Positions 29,261-37,310 of a stretch of 64,000 nucleotides of DNA are shown one piece after another. Under the pieces are notes generated by a model. The model made no database searches and was not told where the DNA came from. It saw nothing but the letters and a program-made list of their open reading frames with translations. The stretch comes from Pectobacterium carotovorum (lineage in GTDB: Bacteria; Pseudomonadota; Gammaproteobacteria; Enterobacterales; Enterobacteriaceae), in NCBI RefSeq assembly GCF_900129615.1, contig NZ_FQWI01000003.1:372001-436000 (forward strand), written 5' to 3'. The first letter of the stretch is position 1. Each line of letters starts with the position of its first letter. The position numbers were made by a program, and so were the translations under genes.

Positions 29261-30079
29261 TCATGGAGTTGCGGTATGACCGTTTTTGAGCAGCGTGGGT
29301 AAATTCTCATCGCCATACAGATGCAGTGCGCCTACGGCCACAACGTAATTTCCGGGTGGCAATTCCTGAAGCTGCTGCTGCCAGCGGCGGTTACGCTGGC
29401 CCATCAGCAGGTCGGTCATTTCATTGCTGAACGTCGTGGGGATATCCGGCGTATATTTGCCGGGTCTGCTGTCTAGCCACCAGCCCACCATCGTTTGTAG
29501 CAAATGGGCGTTAGTGCGCCAGTGTTTAATCGTATCCTCCAGCAACAGCAGGCCGCCCTGCGGTAGTTGTTGTAACAAATCAACCTGCGTCTGCTGTCCT
29601 TCCAGTTCGATAACCTGAATACCGTAAGATTTCGCGGCGTTAATTAACTGATAATCGATACCGTAGTCGGGGCGTAAGCCCAGCAACTGTGCCTGTCTCG
29701 CTTGTAGCATCAGTGCGGCCTGCCAGGCAGGAAGCGTACTGATATTGCTCTCATCGAAAGAAAGCGACTCACAGATTTTTTGCAGTTGGCGGTAGTTTTC
29801 CGGGCTGAGGCGCTGTTCGAGCGGTGGTTCGGCGTCACTGTGTCCGAAGGGGGAATGTGAATCGGATATATCGGCTTCGACGATGAGTGCGGTCGCCTGC
29901 CGGAGCTGTTGCAGCAGCGTATCGGGCAGCGGTGCCATATCTTTGCTACCCATATGAATGCTGCCGACCAGATGCAGCTGCCGTTCATTGGCAAGCTGAA
30001 CGTCTATCGCTGGGTAGGCGTAAGCCAGCGGTGAGATAAAGCCAAGAAAAGTCGCGATTCTACGCAGCAGTTGCCCCAT
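29261..30079 (-). CDS. ybaP: TraB/GumN-family protein YbaP
   Basis: 272 residues from ATG at 30079, preceded by a GGAGA-type site; the frame is open upstream without family support. Begins with a signal-like hydrophobic stretch (RRIATFLGFISPLAYA), so probably exported. Conserved TraB-family motifs: LVGSIHMGS near the start, a central IELEGQQTQ, and VVAVGALHLYGDENL near the end; the two GxxH motifs suggest metal-dependent hydrolase-like activity. Function unknown. Divergent from hicAB. Confidence 0.85.
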   Translation of the reverse strand: MGQLLRRIATFLGFISPLAYAYPAIDVQLANERQLHLVGSIHMGSKDMAPLPDTLLQQLRQATALIVEADISDSHSPFGHSDAEPPLEQRLSPENYRQLQKICESLSFDESNISTLPAWQAALMLQARQAQLLGLRPDYGIDYQLINAAKSYGIQVIELEGQQTQVDLLQQLPQGGLLLLEDTIKHWRTNAHLLQTMVGWWLDSRPGKYTPDIPTTFSNEMTDLLMGQRNRRWQQQLQELPPGNYVVAVGALHLYGDENLPTLLKNGHTATP

Positions 30080-30204
30080 TGGTTCCGTCTCCTGATGTGG
30101 AATAACTATGCTAAACGCTAGATGCGGAACAATACAAGGTATACCAATCTTAAGGGCACGGAAGCCCACGTGTTTGGTTACTCAATTCTCCCTATGCGTA
30201 AAGA

Positions 30205-30232
30205 TTGATGGGTGTGTATTGGTGTGTATAAT
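30205..30232 (+). promoter_or_regulatory. hicAB promoter with tandem repeats
   Basis: Candidate -35 TTGATG (30205-30210), 16-base spacer, -10 TATAAT (30227-30232). The spacer is a tandem repeat, GGTGTGTATT then GGTGTGTAT (30211-30229), that overlaps the -10. This is a likely place for autorepression by HicB, inferred by analogy with other hicAB operons. Confidence 0.6.
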
Positions 30233-30254
30233 GAAAATCAGGTTAGGAGGATAC

Positions 30255-30437
30255 ATGAAATCAACTGACCTGATAAAGGAGCTGGCAGCGGCAGGTTGTG
30301 AGTGCAAACGGCATAACGGCGGGAGTCACCAAATATGGTGGTCACCCATTACTGGAAAAACATTTCCAGTGCCGCATCCAAAAAAGGATTTACCACTTGG
30401 AACTGTCAAATCCATCAAAAAAATGGCGGGGATTTGA
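30255..30437 (+). CDS. hicA: HicA mRNA interferase toxin
   Basis: 60-residue toxin from ATG at 30255 with a strong TAGGAGG ribosome-binding site 4 nt upstream. It is a single dsRBD-like HicA domain: KELAAAGCECKRHNGGSHQIWW contains the catalytic histidine in GGSH, followed by VPHPKKDLPLGTVKSIKKMAGI (given in part). HicA cleaves mRNAs when not bound by HicB. Its stop codon lies inside a terminator-like hairpin. The toxin-first order is usual for hicAB. In E. coli the antitoxin-like gene ybaQ sits in this neighbourhood. Confidence 0.93.
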   Translation: MKSTDLIKELAAAGCECKRHNGGSHQIWWSPITGKTFPVPHPKKDLPLGTVKSIKKMAGI

Positions 30438-30449
30438 TCCCCGCCTTTT
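30425..30449 (+). terminator. Terminator-like hairpin spanning the hicA stop codon
   Basis: Perfect 9-bp stem GGCGGGGAT / ATCCCCGCC with a 3-nt loop followed by TTTT. The stop TGA of hicA is at 30435-30437, in the loop and the first base of the 3' arm. GGAGG of hicB begins 2 nt after the T-run. Confidence 0.8.
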
Positions 30450-30459
30450 CGGAGGCAAT

Positions 30460-30891
30460 ATGTTTTTTTCAGTCGGTGTTGAAACGCCAAAAGATGATGC
30501 TACGGCATATGGGCTGATCGTTCCGGCGTTATGTACTGATGATTATGGCTGCTTCTCTGCAGCTGACAGCCAACAAGAGATTGCACGCATGGCGCGGGAA
30601 GCGATTTTAACCCTGATTGATGAAGCGGTGAGCCGCGGAAATCTGGATATTAAACGACTTAATGACGCTGGACATCTCATCTATGCGGCAATGCCAGATT
30701 TTGCGGACTACGATAGTTGGTTCGTGCTGGATGTGGATTTATCGGTTTTTGAGGGAAAACCGCAGCGATTGAACATTTCACTTCCCGATACGTTGATACA
30801 GCGTATTGATAATCGCGTGCGAGAGCAGCCGGGTACTTATCGCGATCGCAGCCATTTTTTGGCAGAAGCCGCACGCCATGAACTGGAGTAA
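30460..30891 (+). CDS. hicB: HicB antitoxin
   Basis: 143-residue antitoxin from ATG at 30460 with GGAGG (30451-30455). N-terminal degenerate RNase-H-like HicB domain (MFFSVGVETPKDDATAYGLIVPAL in part; DYGCFSAADSQQE), C-terminal ribbon-helix-helix type DNA-binding part (RLNISLPDTLIQRIDNRV) that would repress the operon. Starts 22 nt after hicA. The pair is intact. Confidence 0.93.
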   Translation: MFFSVGVETPKDDATAYGLIVPALCTDDYGCFSAADSQQEIARMAREAILTLIDEAVSRGNLDIKRLNDAGHLIYAAMPDFADYDSWFVLDVDLSVFEGKPQRLNISLPDTLIQRIDNRVREQPGTYRDRSHFLAEAARHELE

Positions 30892-30985
30892 GCGTGGGTG
30901 AATAGGTCTGGTTGCCAGCGATAAAATCACGATGGTTTTCGGCAAAGGAAAACGCGGCGCGTCTCAACAACGCGCCGCGTTTGCA

Positions 30986-33709
30986 TTACTGGCTTTTAGG
31001 TTTAAAACGCAGCAGGCGGTTGGCGTTGCTGACCACCGTGATGGAGGATAGCGCCATAGCGGCACCGGCTACCACTGGGCTAAGTAGCGTCCCGGTCAGC
31101 GGGTAGAGTACGCCTGCGGCAATGGGGATCCCCAGCGAGTTATAGATAAACGCGCCCAGCAGGTTCTGCTTCATATTGCGCAGCGTGGCATTGGATAGCG
31201 CCAGCGCATCGGCGACGCCGTGCAGGCTGTGGCGCATCAGCGTGATAGCGGCGGTTTCAATCGCGATATCGCTGCCGCCGCCCATCGCAATGCCGACATC
31301 GGCCTGTGCCAGTGCCGGCGCATCGTTGATGCCATCACCAATCATGGCCACACGCTTGCCCAGAGCCTGTAGCTTTTTGATGGCTTCCGCTTTTCCGTCT
31401 GGCAGTACGCCAGCAATCACTTGGTCGATACCCGCTTCTTTCGCGATGCTCTTCGCCGTGAGCGGGTTGTCCCCTGTGAGCATGACGAGCTGGTAACCTT
31501 GCTGGTGCAGGCGCTGCAAGGCGCTGATGCTATCCGCTCGCAGCGGATCGTGGATGGAAAACACCGCAATGATGTGACCATTTGCCGCAAGCAATACCGG
31601 CGTGATACCGCGCTGAGCCTGCTCATTGATCAGCGTTTCGCCTGCGGTGATATCGACCTGATGTTGTTTGAGCAGCGCCGGATTCCCCAGTAGCAGGTGT
31701 GCATCACCGATCTTGCCGCTGACGCCGAGGCCGCGCAGCGTACGGAACTGTTCGACTTGCGTGAGTGTCAGATTCTCTGCGCGTTCAAGAATCGCTTTTG
31801 CCAGTGGGTGATTCGAGCCTTGCTCCAGCGAAGCCGCCCAGGCTAGCGCCTGAACTTCTGTCACGTCGGCGAAGGTATGAATCGCCACGACGCGCGGCTG
31901 TCCTTCGGTTAGCGTACCGGTTTTGTCAAATACCAGCACATCCAGCTTGCTGGCCTGCTGCAAGGCATCGGCATCCCGCACCAGCACGCCAAACTCCGCG
32001 GCACGTCCGACGCCGGAAATAATCGACATCGGAGTTGCCAGCCCAAGCGCACAGGGGCAAGCAATGATAAGAACGGTCGTGACGATAATGAGCGTGTAGA
32101 CCATCTGCGGCTGTGGCCCTACGAAGAACCAGATTGCGCCGCTGAGAAGGGCGATGGCCACGACGACGGGAACAAACACGGCAGAAATACGATCCGCCAA
32201 CTGGCCGATAGCGGGTTTGCTACTTTGCGCCTGTCTGACCAATCGGATGATTCGCGATAGGGTGGTTTGGTTGCCGATGGCGTCTGCACGAAAGAGGACG
32301 CTGCCGTCGGAAACCAGCGTACCTGCGTGAACTGTATCGCCGGACGTTTTGGCTTGCGGGATCGGTTCCCCGGTCAGCATGGCTTCATCCACCCACACTT
32401 CGCCTTGCAAAATCTCGCCATCGACAGGAATACGATCGCCAGTTGTCAGGCGTAGCGTCATGCCGGACTGCACGTCGGATAGCGGAATGGATTTCTCACC
32501 TTCCGGCGTCACGACGCGAGCGGCGGGGGGCGTCAAATCCAGTAACCGTTCCAGCGCCCGCGAAGAACGTTGACGGGCACGCTGTTCCAGCGCATGACCG
32601 AGGTTGATTAAACCGATGATCATGGCGCTGGCTTCATAGTAAAGGTGACGCGCCGCCATTGGGAAAAGATCCGGCCACAGATTGACGGTAATAGAGTAAA
32701 GCCAGGCTGCCCCCGTTCCCAGCGCGACCAGCGTATCCATGGTCGCGGTGCCATTTCTCAGACTGCGCCAGGCGTTACGGTAAAAATGACTGCCAGCGAA
32801 CACCATCACCGCCAGCGTCAAAATACCGATGACCAGCCACGGCGTTTGGCTTTCCGGCGTCAGGCTCATGCTGCCGCCCAGTACGCCCCACAACATCAGC
32901 GGCACACCAAGCAGCAATCCCAGCGCGGCCTGCCATTGGAAACGGCGAATAGCCTGCTGAGAGGTTTGCTGCTGGCGTGCGCGGCGAGCTTCTTCGTCCT
33001 GAATAATTTCCGCGCCATAGCCCGCTTGCTCAACGGCGGCGATCAGCGCTTCCGGTTCGGCGTGACCGCTGACCAACGCGCTACGTTCAGCCAGATTCAC
33101 CCGCGCCTGTGTGACGCCGCTGACGTTTTGCAGCGCCGTTTGTACGCGGTTCACGCAGCTGGCGCAGCTCATTCCCTGAAGCAGGAGCTGTACGCTGTCT
33201 TCATCGCGGGTGGCGGGTGTTGTCATTGCCGGAAGAATACTCTCGGCCGCTGGCAGCGCTTCCGGCGTCGTCGCTACCTGTGCCAGCGGCTCAGTTTTTG
33301 GGTGAACATTCTCCTGCACGCTGGCGTGATAGCCAGCTTCTTCAATGGCGCTAATCAGTGCTGTGGCCTCAACGTTGCCATACACGGTTGCCTGCTCTGT
33401 GGTGACATCCGTCGCCACGACGCCGGGAATGGCTTCCAGCACTTTACGCGTAGCGGCGACGCAGTGATTGCAGCTCAGGCCGGAAAGCTGAAGAGAGACA
33501 TCCGGCGTGGTAGCAAGCTGTGCTTCGTAGCCAGCCTGCTCAATAGTGTCGATCAACGTCTGGGAATCAACGTCGCCGCTGACTCTGGCGTACTGTTGGG
33601 TGACGTTGGTTTGTTCGATCGCAGGCAACGCGTCCAGCGCTTTTTTCACGCGTTGGACACAGTGTCCGCAGGTCAGTCCCTGCAACGACAACACGATAGT
33701 TTGAGACAT
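30986..33709 (-). CDS. copA: Copper-exporting P1B-type ATPase CopA, three metal-binding domains
   Basis: Inner-membrane Cu(I) efflux ATPase, 907 residues. Three N-terminal HMA domains with CxxC at C14/C17, C80/C83 and C182/C185; E. coli CopA has two, in about 834 residues. Core motifs: eight TM segments, ACPCALG copper site, [15 protein letters not shown] phosphorylation site, [22 protein letters not shown]. Codons 136-138 (His-Pro-Lys) form a C_CCA_AAA slippery site followed by a strong stem, predicting a 139-residue frameshift product. The CueR-type promoter lies upstream and cueR is divergent. Confidence 0.96.
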   Translation of the reverse strand: MSQTIVLSLQGLTCGHCVQRVKKALDALPAIEQTNVTQQYARVSGDVDSQTLIDTIEQAGYEAQLATTPDVSLQLSGLSCNHCVAATRKVLEAIPGVVATDVTTEQATVYGNVEATALISAIEEAGYHASVQENVHPKTEPLAQVATTPEALPAAESILPAMTTPATRDEDSVQLLLQGMSCASCVNRVQTALQNVSGVTQARVNLAERSALVSGHAEPEALIAAVEQAGYGAEIIQDEEARRARQQQTSQQAIRRFQWQAALGLLLGVPLMLWGVLGGSMSLTPESQTPWLVIGILTLAVMVFAGSHFYRNAWRSLRNGTATMDTLVALGTGAAWLYSITVNLWPDLFPMAARHLYYEASAMIIGLINLGHALEQRARQRSSRALERLLDLTPPAARVVTPEGEKSIPLSDVQSGMTLRLTTGDRIPVDGEILQGEVWVDEAMLTGEPIPQAKTSGDTVHAGTLVSDGSVLFRADAIGNQTTLSRIIRLVRQAQSSKPAIGQLADRISAVFVPVVVAIALLSGAIWFFVGPQPQMVYTLIIVTTVLIIACPCALGLATPMSIISGVGRAAEFGVLVRDADALQQASKLDVLVFDKTGTLTEGQPRVVAIHTFADVTEVQALAWAASLEQGSNHPLAKAILERAENLTLTQVEQFRTLRGLGVSGKIGDAHLLLGNPALLKQHQVDITAGETLINEQAQRGITPVLLAANGHIIAVFSIHDPLRADSISALQRLHQQGYQLVMLTGDNPLTAKSIAKEAGIDQVIAGVLPDGKAEAIKKLQALGKRVAMIGDGINDAPALAQADVGIAMGGGSDIAIETAAITLMRHSLHGVADALALSNATLRNMKQNLLGAFIYNSLGIPIAAGVLYPLTGTLLSPVVAGAAMALSSITVVSNANRLLRFKPKSQ
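33246..33302 (-). promoter_or_regulatory. copA -1 ribosomal frameshift signal
   Basis: Read on the minus strand: heptamer C_CCA_AAA (33302 down to 33296), 5-nt spacer, then a perfect 10-bp stem GCCGCTGGCA (33290-33281) / TGCCAGCGGC (33255-33246) with a 25-nt loop. After a -1 slip the next codons are AAC and TGA. It sits at the same His-Pro-Lys position as the E. coli site that makes CopA(Z). Confidence 0.82.
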
Positions 33710-33791
33710 AATAATTTTCTCCTGTGATCACAGCCGGAGGTGAAAGACGTTGACCGGCCATCTGATTTCTACTAGTTATTGAGTAAGGTAA

Positions 33792-33815
33792 ACCTTCTAG
33801 CAAGGGGAGGGTCAA
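33792..33815 (-). promoter_or_regulatory. CueR-dependent promoter of copA
   Basis: On the minus strand, TTGACC (33815-33810) is followed by a CueR-type dyad ending CTTGCTAGAAGGT and a TACCTT -10 about 19 nt away, the elongated spacer of MerR-family promoters. The dyad (33812-33792) closely matches the E. coli copA CueR box as I recall it. Confidence 0.82.
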
Positions 33816-33825
33816 GGGGGAAATC

Positions 33826-34227
33826 ATGAATATCAGTGATGTTGCGAAAAAAACCGGTCTTAGTAGTAAAACCATTCGCTTCTATGAAGAGAAAGAACTT
33901 CTGACTACGCCGCTGCGTTCTGAAAATGGTTACCGCAGCTACGACGACCATCACGTCGAAGAGCTGACGCTGCTGCGTCAGGCGCGCCAGGTTGGTTTTA
34001 ATCTGGATGAATGCCGAGAGCTGGTTACGTTATTTAACGATCCGCTGCGGCGAAGTTCGGATGTAAAAGCGCGAACCTTGCAGAAAGTGCAGGAAATCGA
34101 GATGCATATCGAAGAGCTGAAAGCGATGCGTGAACATTTGCTGGCGCTGGCCGAACAGTGCCCGGGAGATGGTGGCTCGGAGTGTCCGATAATCAATAAT
34201 CTGGCGGGCTGTTGTCAGAAAGGGTAG
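33826..34227 (+). CDS. cueR: Copper-responsive MerR-family regulator CueR
   Basis: Cu(I)-sensing activator of copA. 133 residues: N-terminal winged helix ([26 protein letters not shown] in part), a dimerisation coiled coil, then the metal-binding loop [13 protein letters not shown], whose two cysteines match the Cu(I) ligands C112 and C120 of E. coli CueR. An additional CC pair near the C-terminus (GCCQKG) is typical. Divergent from copA. Confidence 0.95.
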   Translation: MNISDVAKKTGLSSKTIRFYEEKELLTTPLRSENGYRSYDDHHVEELTLLRQARQVGFNLDECRELVTLFNDPLRRSSDVKARTLQKVQEIEMHIEELKAMREHLLALAEQCPGDGGSECPIINNLAGCCQKG

Positions 34228-34283
34228 TGTCAAAAAGAATAGTGTCACAAAGGGGAGACAGGCTCCCCCCAATAATGCGTTAG

Positions 34284-34739
34284 TTAGCGCTCAGTCGGGC
34301 GTACATGCAGCGTGATACCATCGATGGCAATCACTTCAACCTGCGTACCGGCGGGCAAATCCTGTTCTGATTTCACGCGCCAACTGCTGTCACCGATGTT
34401 TACCCGCCCAAAACCGTTGATCACCGGGTCGGTCAGCGTAGTGCGCAGTCCAACCAGCTGTTGCCCGCGCTGGTTGAGCATCGACTGTGGGCGTGACAGC
34501 GTTCGTTTACGCAGCCAATACCACCAGAGTAGTGCCGTGACGATCGTCAGGATGGCGAAAATCGTTCCCTGCAATGGCCATCCCAGCGGCATCACCCATG
34601 TTAATAGCCCAACCAATACTGCCGATAAACCGCTCCACAGCATATAGCCACTGGCACCCAGCATTTCGGCGGCTAAAAGCAGACCGCCGAGCGACAGCCA
34701 GAACCAGTGCGCATTTTCCATCACCAGTTCAATGCCCAT
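34284..34739 (-). CDS. ybbJ: NfeD-like inner-membrane protein YbbJ
   Basis: 151-residue NfeD-family partner of the stomatin-like protein QmcA. Three to four hydrophobic segments in residues 5-75 ([25 protein letters not shown] in part), then a cytoplasmic OB-fold NfeD domain ([36 protein letters not shown], given in part). Its start codon overlaps the qmcA stop by one base (TAATG), so the two are translationally coupled. Confidence 0.92.
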   Translation of the reverse strand: MGIELVMENAHWFWLSLGGLLLAAEMLGASGYMLWSGLSAVLVGLLTWVMPLGWPLQGTIFAILTIVTALLWWYWLRKRTLSRPQSMLNQRGQQLVGLRTTLTDPVINGFGRVNIGDSSWRVKSEQDLPAGTQVEVIAIDGITLHVRPTER

Positions 34740-35653
34740 TATTGACCTCGGCTGTTTTTGCTATCTTTAATCAGTTCCGTGATTCCACCGATAGCCCCCA
34801 TCAGGTTGCTGGCTTCCAGCGGCATCATGATCACTTTGCTGTTATTAGAAGAACCGATCTGCTGTAACGCATCGGTATATTTCTGTGCGACGAAGTAGTT
34901 AATCGCCTGAATGTTACCTGCCGCGATGGCTTCGGATACCATTTTAGTCGCCTGTGCTTCCGCTTCAGCAGCACGCTCACGCGCTTCTGCTTCAAGGAAG
35001 GCAGATTGGCGTTGGCCTTCAGCTTTGAGAATCTGCGACTGTTTTTCCCCTTCGGCTTTCAGGATCGCGGCCTGACGTACCCCTTCGGCTTCCAGAATAT
35101 CGGCACGCTTGTTACGTTCTGCTTTCATCTGCGCATTCATGGCGGCAATCAGTTCAGCGGGTGGACGTACGTCGCGAATCTCGATACGGGTGATTTTCAC
35201 GCCCCACGGGTTAGTGGCTTCATCAACAATGTGCAGCAGACGGGTGTTGATGCTATCGCGCTGAGACAGCATTTCGTCCAGCTCCATGGAACCCAGCACC
35301 GTACGGAAGTTGGTCATGGTGAGGTTCACGATAGCCTGTTCCAGATTGCTAACTTCATAGGCAGCACGTGCGGGATCGATCACCTGAATAAAACACACGG
35401 CATCAATGGCCACATTGGCGTTATCGCGTGAGATAATTTCCTGAGAGGGGATATCTAATACCTGTTCCATCATGTTGATTTTACGACCAACGCGATCCAT
35501 AAACGGCACGACCAGATTCAGCCCCGGCATCAGCGTTTTGGTATAGCGGCCAAACCGTTCCACAGTCCATTGATATCCCTGAGGTACGATTTTGATGCCT
35601 GACCAGACGATGATGAGTGCAACAAAGATCAAAATAGGAATGACGGTGAGCAT
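34739..35653 (-). CDS. qmcA: SPFH/stomatin-like membrane protein QmcA
   Basis: 304-residue membrane scaffold of the stomatin/prohibitin group. N-terminal membrane anchor ([20 protein letters not shown]), SPFH domain (about 20-180), then an extended coiled coil made of KAEGE/KAEGQ-type repeats ([20 protein letters not shown]). Thought to cooperate with FtsH and NfeD proteins in membrane quality control. In E. coli fetAB (ybbLM) and ybbN follow upstream; here yfaE-nrdBA follows instead. Confidence 0.93.
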   Translation of the reverse strand: MLTVIPILIFVALIIVWSGIKIVPQGYQWTVERFGRYTKTLMPGLNLVVPFMDRVGRKINMMEQVLDIPSQEIISRDNANVAIDAVCFIQVIDPARAAYEVSNLEQAIVNLTMTNFRTVLGSMELDEMLSQRDSINTRLLHIVDEATNPWGVKITRIEIRDVRPPAELIAAMNAQMKAERNKRADILEAEGVRQAAILKAEGEKQSQILKAEGQRQSAFLEAEARERAAEAEAQATKMVSEAIAAGNIQAINYFVAQKYTDALQQIGSSNNSKVIMMPLEASNLMGAIGGITELIKDSKNSRGQ

Positions 35654-35793
35654 ATTCTAAAACCTCCAGGTTGTTTTATTTCGGTCAAAAGGCTATTTCA
35701 GCGAGTAGTGTAACTCACTTGCGTATGAAAGCGGGCAGTAAATACGCCCGCCAGTAAACGCGGTAAGGAGAATGTCCTGTGAGGGAACGAGGG

Positions 35794-36054
35794 CTAAATA
35801 TCGAGTTCAATGTCGCCCTGAGGCATACAGCAGCAGGGGAGGATTTCATCCTGTTGGATGCAGGCCAGCGGGGTTTGACGATACGCCACTCTGCCTTTTA
35901 CCAGACGCAGTCGACAGGAACCGCAATAGCCGGAGCGGCACTGATATTCAATGCTGACTCGGTTAGATTCCAGCACATCCAGCAGCGAAGGGCCGTCGTC
36001 TGAACAGGAAAACTGCGCACCAGATGTGCGCAGTGTGATCGTTGGATTGCTCAT
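35794..36054 (-). CDS. yfaE: 2Fe-2S ferredoxin YfaE
   Basis: 86-residue plant-type ferredoxin that helps maintain the diferric-tyrosyl cofactor of NrdB. The iron-sulfur ligands are in CRSGYCGSC (Cx4Cx2C) with a fourth cysteine in TPLACI. Starts 3 nt after the nrdB stop, the conserved nrdA-nrdB-yfaE operon. Ends MPQGDIELDI. Confidence 0.93.
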   Translation of the reverse strand: MSNPTITLRTSGAQFSCSDDGPSLLDVLESNRVSIEYQCRSGYCGSCRLRLVKGRVAYRQTPLACIQQDEILPCCCMPQGDIELDI

Positions 36055-36057
36055 CGA

Positions 36058-37188
36058 TTACAGCTGGAAATCGCTCAGATCGTCGTCGCTGATTTCTGAA
36101 TCGATCTGACCGACCAGATAAGAGCTGACTTCAACTTCCTGTGGCGCGACCTGTACGTTATCGGACACCAGCCAGGCGTTGATCCACGGGATTGGGTTCG
36201 TGCGCGTCTGGAACGGCAGCGGCAGCCCAACCGCCTGCATGCGGATGTTGGTGATGTATTCCACGTACTGGCACAGAATATCTTTGTTCAGACCAATCAT
36301 CGAACCATCACGGAACAGGTATTCAGCCCACTCTTTTTCTTGCTGAGCAGCGAGCACGAACAGGTCATAACACTCTTGCTGACACTCTTCGGCAATCTGC
36401 GCCATTTCTGGGTCGTCATGGCCTGAACGCATCAGGTTCAGCATGTGCTGCGTGCCGGTCAGGTGCAGCGCTTCATCACGGGCGATCAGCTTGATTATTT
36501 TAGCGTTGCCTTCCATCAGTTCGCGTTCTGCAAAAGCAAATGAACAGGCGAAGCTAACGTAGAAACGAATCGCTTCCAGCGCGTTTACGCTCATCAGGCA
36601 GATATACAGCTGCTTTTTCAGCGTATGCAGGTTCACGGTCACGGTCTTGCCGTTAACCTGATGTGTCCCTTCACCCAGCAGATGATAGTAGCTGGTCATC
36701 TCAATCAGCGAATCATAATAGCCGGAGATATCTTTGGCGCGCTTCAGGATCTCGTCGTTGGTTACGATATCGTCAAACACCAGCGATGGATCGTTAACGA
36801 TATTACGAATGATGTGCGTGTAGGAGCGTGAGTGAATGGTTTCCGAGAAAGCCCAGGTTTCCACCCAGGTTTCCAGCTCAGGGATAGAAATCAGCGGCAG
36901 CAGCGCCACGTTTGGGCTACGCCCCTGAATGGAATCCAGCAGCGTTTGATATTTCAGGTTGCTGATAAAGATGTGTTTCTCATGATCGGGCAGCGCCTGA
37001 TAGTCGATGCGATCGCGGGATACGTCGACTTCTTCTGGACGCCAGAAGAAGGACAGCTGTTTTTCGATCAGCTTTTCGAAAATTTCATACTTTTGCTGAT
37101 CGAAACGCGCCACGTTAACCGACTGGCCGAAGAACATCGGTTCTAGCAGTTGGTCATTTTTGTTCTGTGAAAATGTGGTATAGGCCAT
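36058..37188 (-). CDS. nrdB: Ribonucleotide reductase class Ia, beta subunit NrdB
   Basis: Radical-generating subunit of aerobic ribonucleotide reductase. 376 residues from ATG at 37188 ([13 protein letters not shown]), the E. coli length, with GGAGAG 4 nt upstream; the ORF opens four codons earlier. Iron-ligand helices are visible: [15 protein letters not shown] and [14 protein letters not shown], with the tyrosyl radical residue expected in the first of these. C-terminal tail [10 protein letters not shown] binds NrdA. Confidence 0.96.
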   Translation of the reverse strand: MAYTTFSQNKNDQLLEPMFFGQSVNVARFDQQKYEIFEKLIEKQLSFFWRPEEVDVSRDRIDYQALPDHEKHIFISNLKYQTLLDSIQGRSPNVALLPLISIPELETWVETWAFSETIHSRSYTHIIRNIVNDPSLVFDDIVTNDEILKRAKDISGYYDSLIEMTSYYHLLGEGTHQVNGKTVTVNLHTLKKQLYICLMSVNALEAIRFYVSFACSFAFAERELMEGNAKIIKLIARDEALHLTGTQHMLNLMRSGHDDPEMAQIAEECQQECYDLFVLAAQQEKEWAEYLFRDGSMIGLNKDILCQYVEYITNIRMQAVGLPLPFQTRTNPIPWINAWLVSDNVQVAPQEVEVSSYLVGQIDSEISDDDLSDFQL

Positions 37189-37201
37189 GAGTCTCTCCAA
37201 A

Positions 37202-37222
37202 AAAATGCCGGGAGCATTTTTT
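37202..37222 (-). terminator. Terminator-like hairpin before nrdB ribosome-binding site
   Basis: Minus strand: 7-bp stem AAAATGC / GCATTTT (8 bp with the flanking A/T pair) around a 5-nt loop TCCCG, with the T-run leading straight into GGAGAG of nrdB. It may attenuate nrdB or be melted by ribosomes. Confidence 0.5.
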
Positions 37223-37275
37223 AACGCCGCTTGTGAAGGCCCATAAGGGGCGGGCTGCGACGCCTGCTATAAAAG

Positions 37276-37303
37276 ATGAAAGGCTGCATCGGCAGCCTTT
37301 CAT
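37276..37303 (-). other. Stem-loop just after nrdA
   Basis: Perfect 12-bp inverted repeat ATGAAAGGCTGC / GCAGCCTTTCAT with a 4-nt loop, 7 nt downstream of the nrdA stop and followed on the minus strand by CTTTTA. Likely an mRNA-stabilising or partial termination structure between nrdA and nrdB. Confidence 0.65.
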
Positions 37304-37310
37304 TATTGGC

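Noticed and set aside
28603-30255. ChiX-type sRNA near ybaK/ybaP, as in E. coli
   Set aside because: The 70-bp ybaK-ybaP gap and the ybaP upstream region lack the ChiX seed and terminator.
32645-33727. 360-codon open frame antisense to copA
   Set aside because: Lies across copA HMA domains and has no motif; copA is certain.
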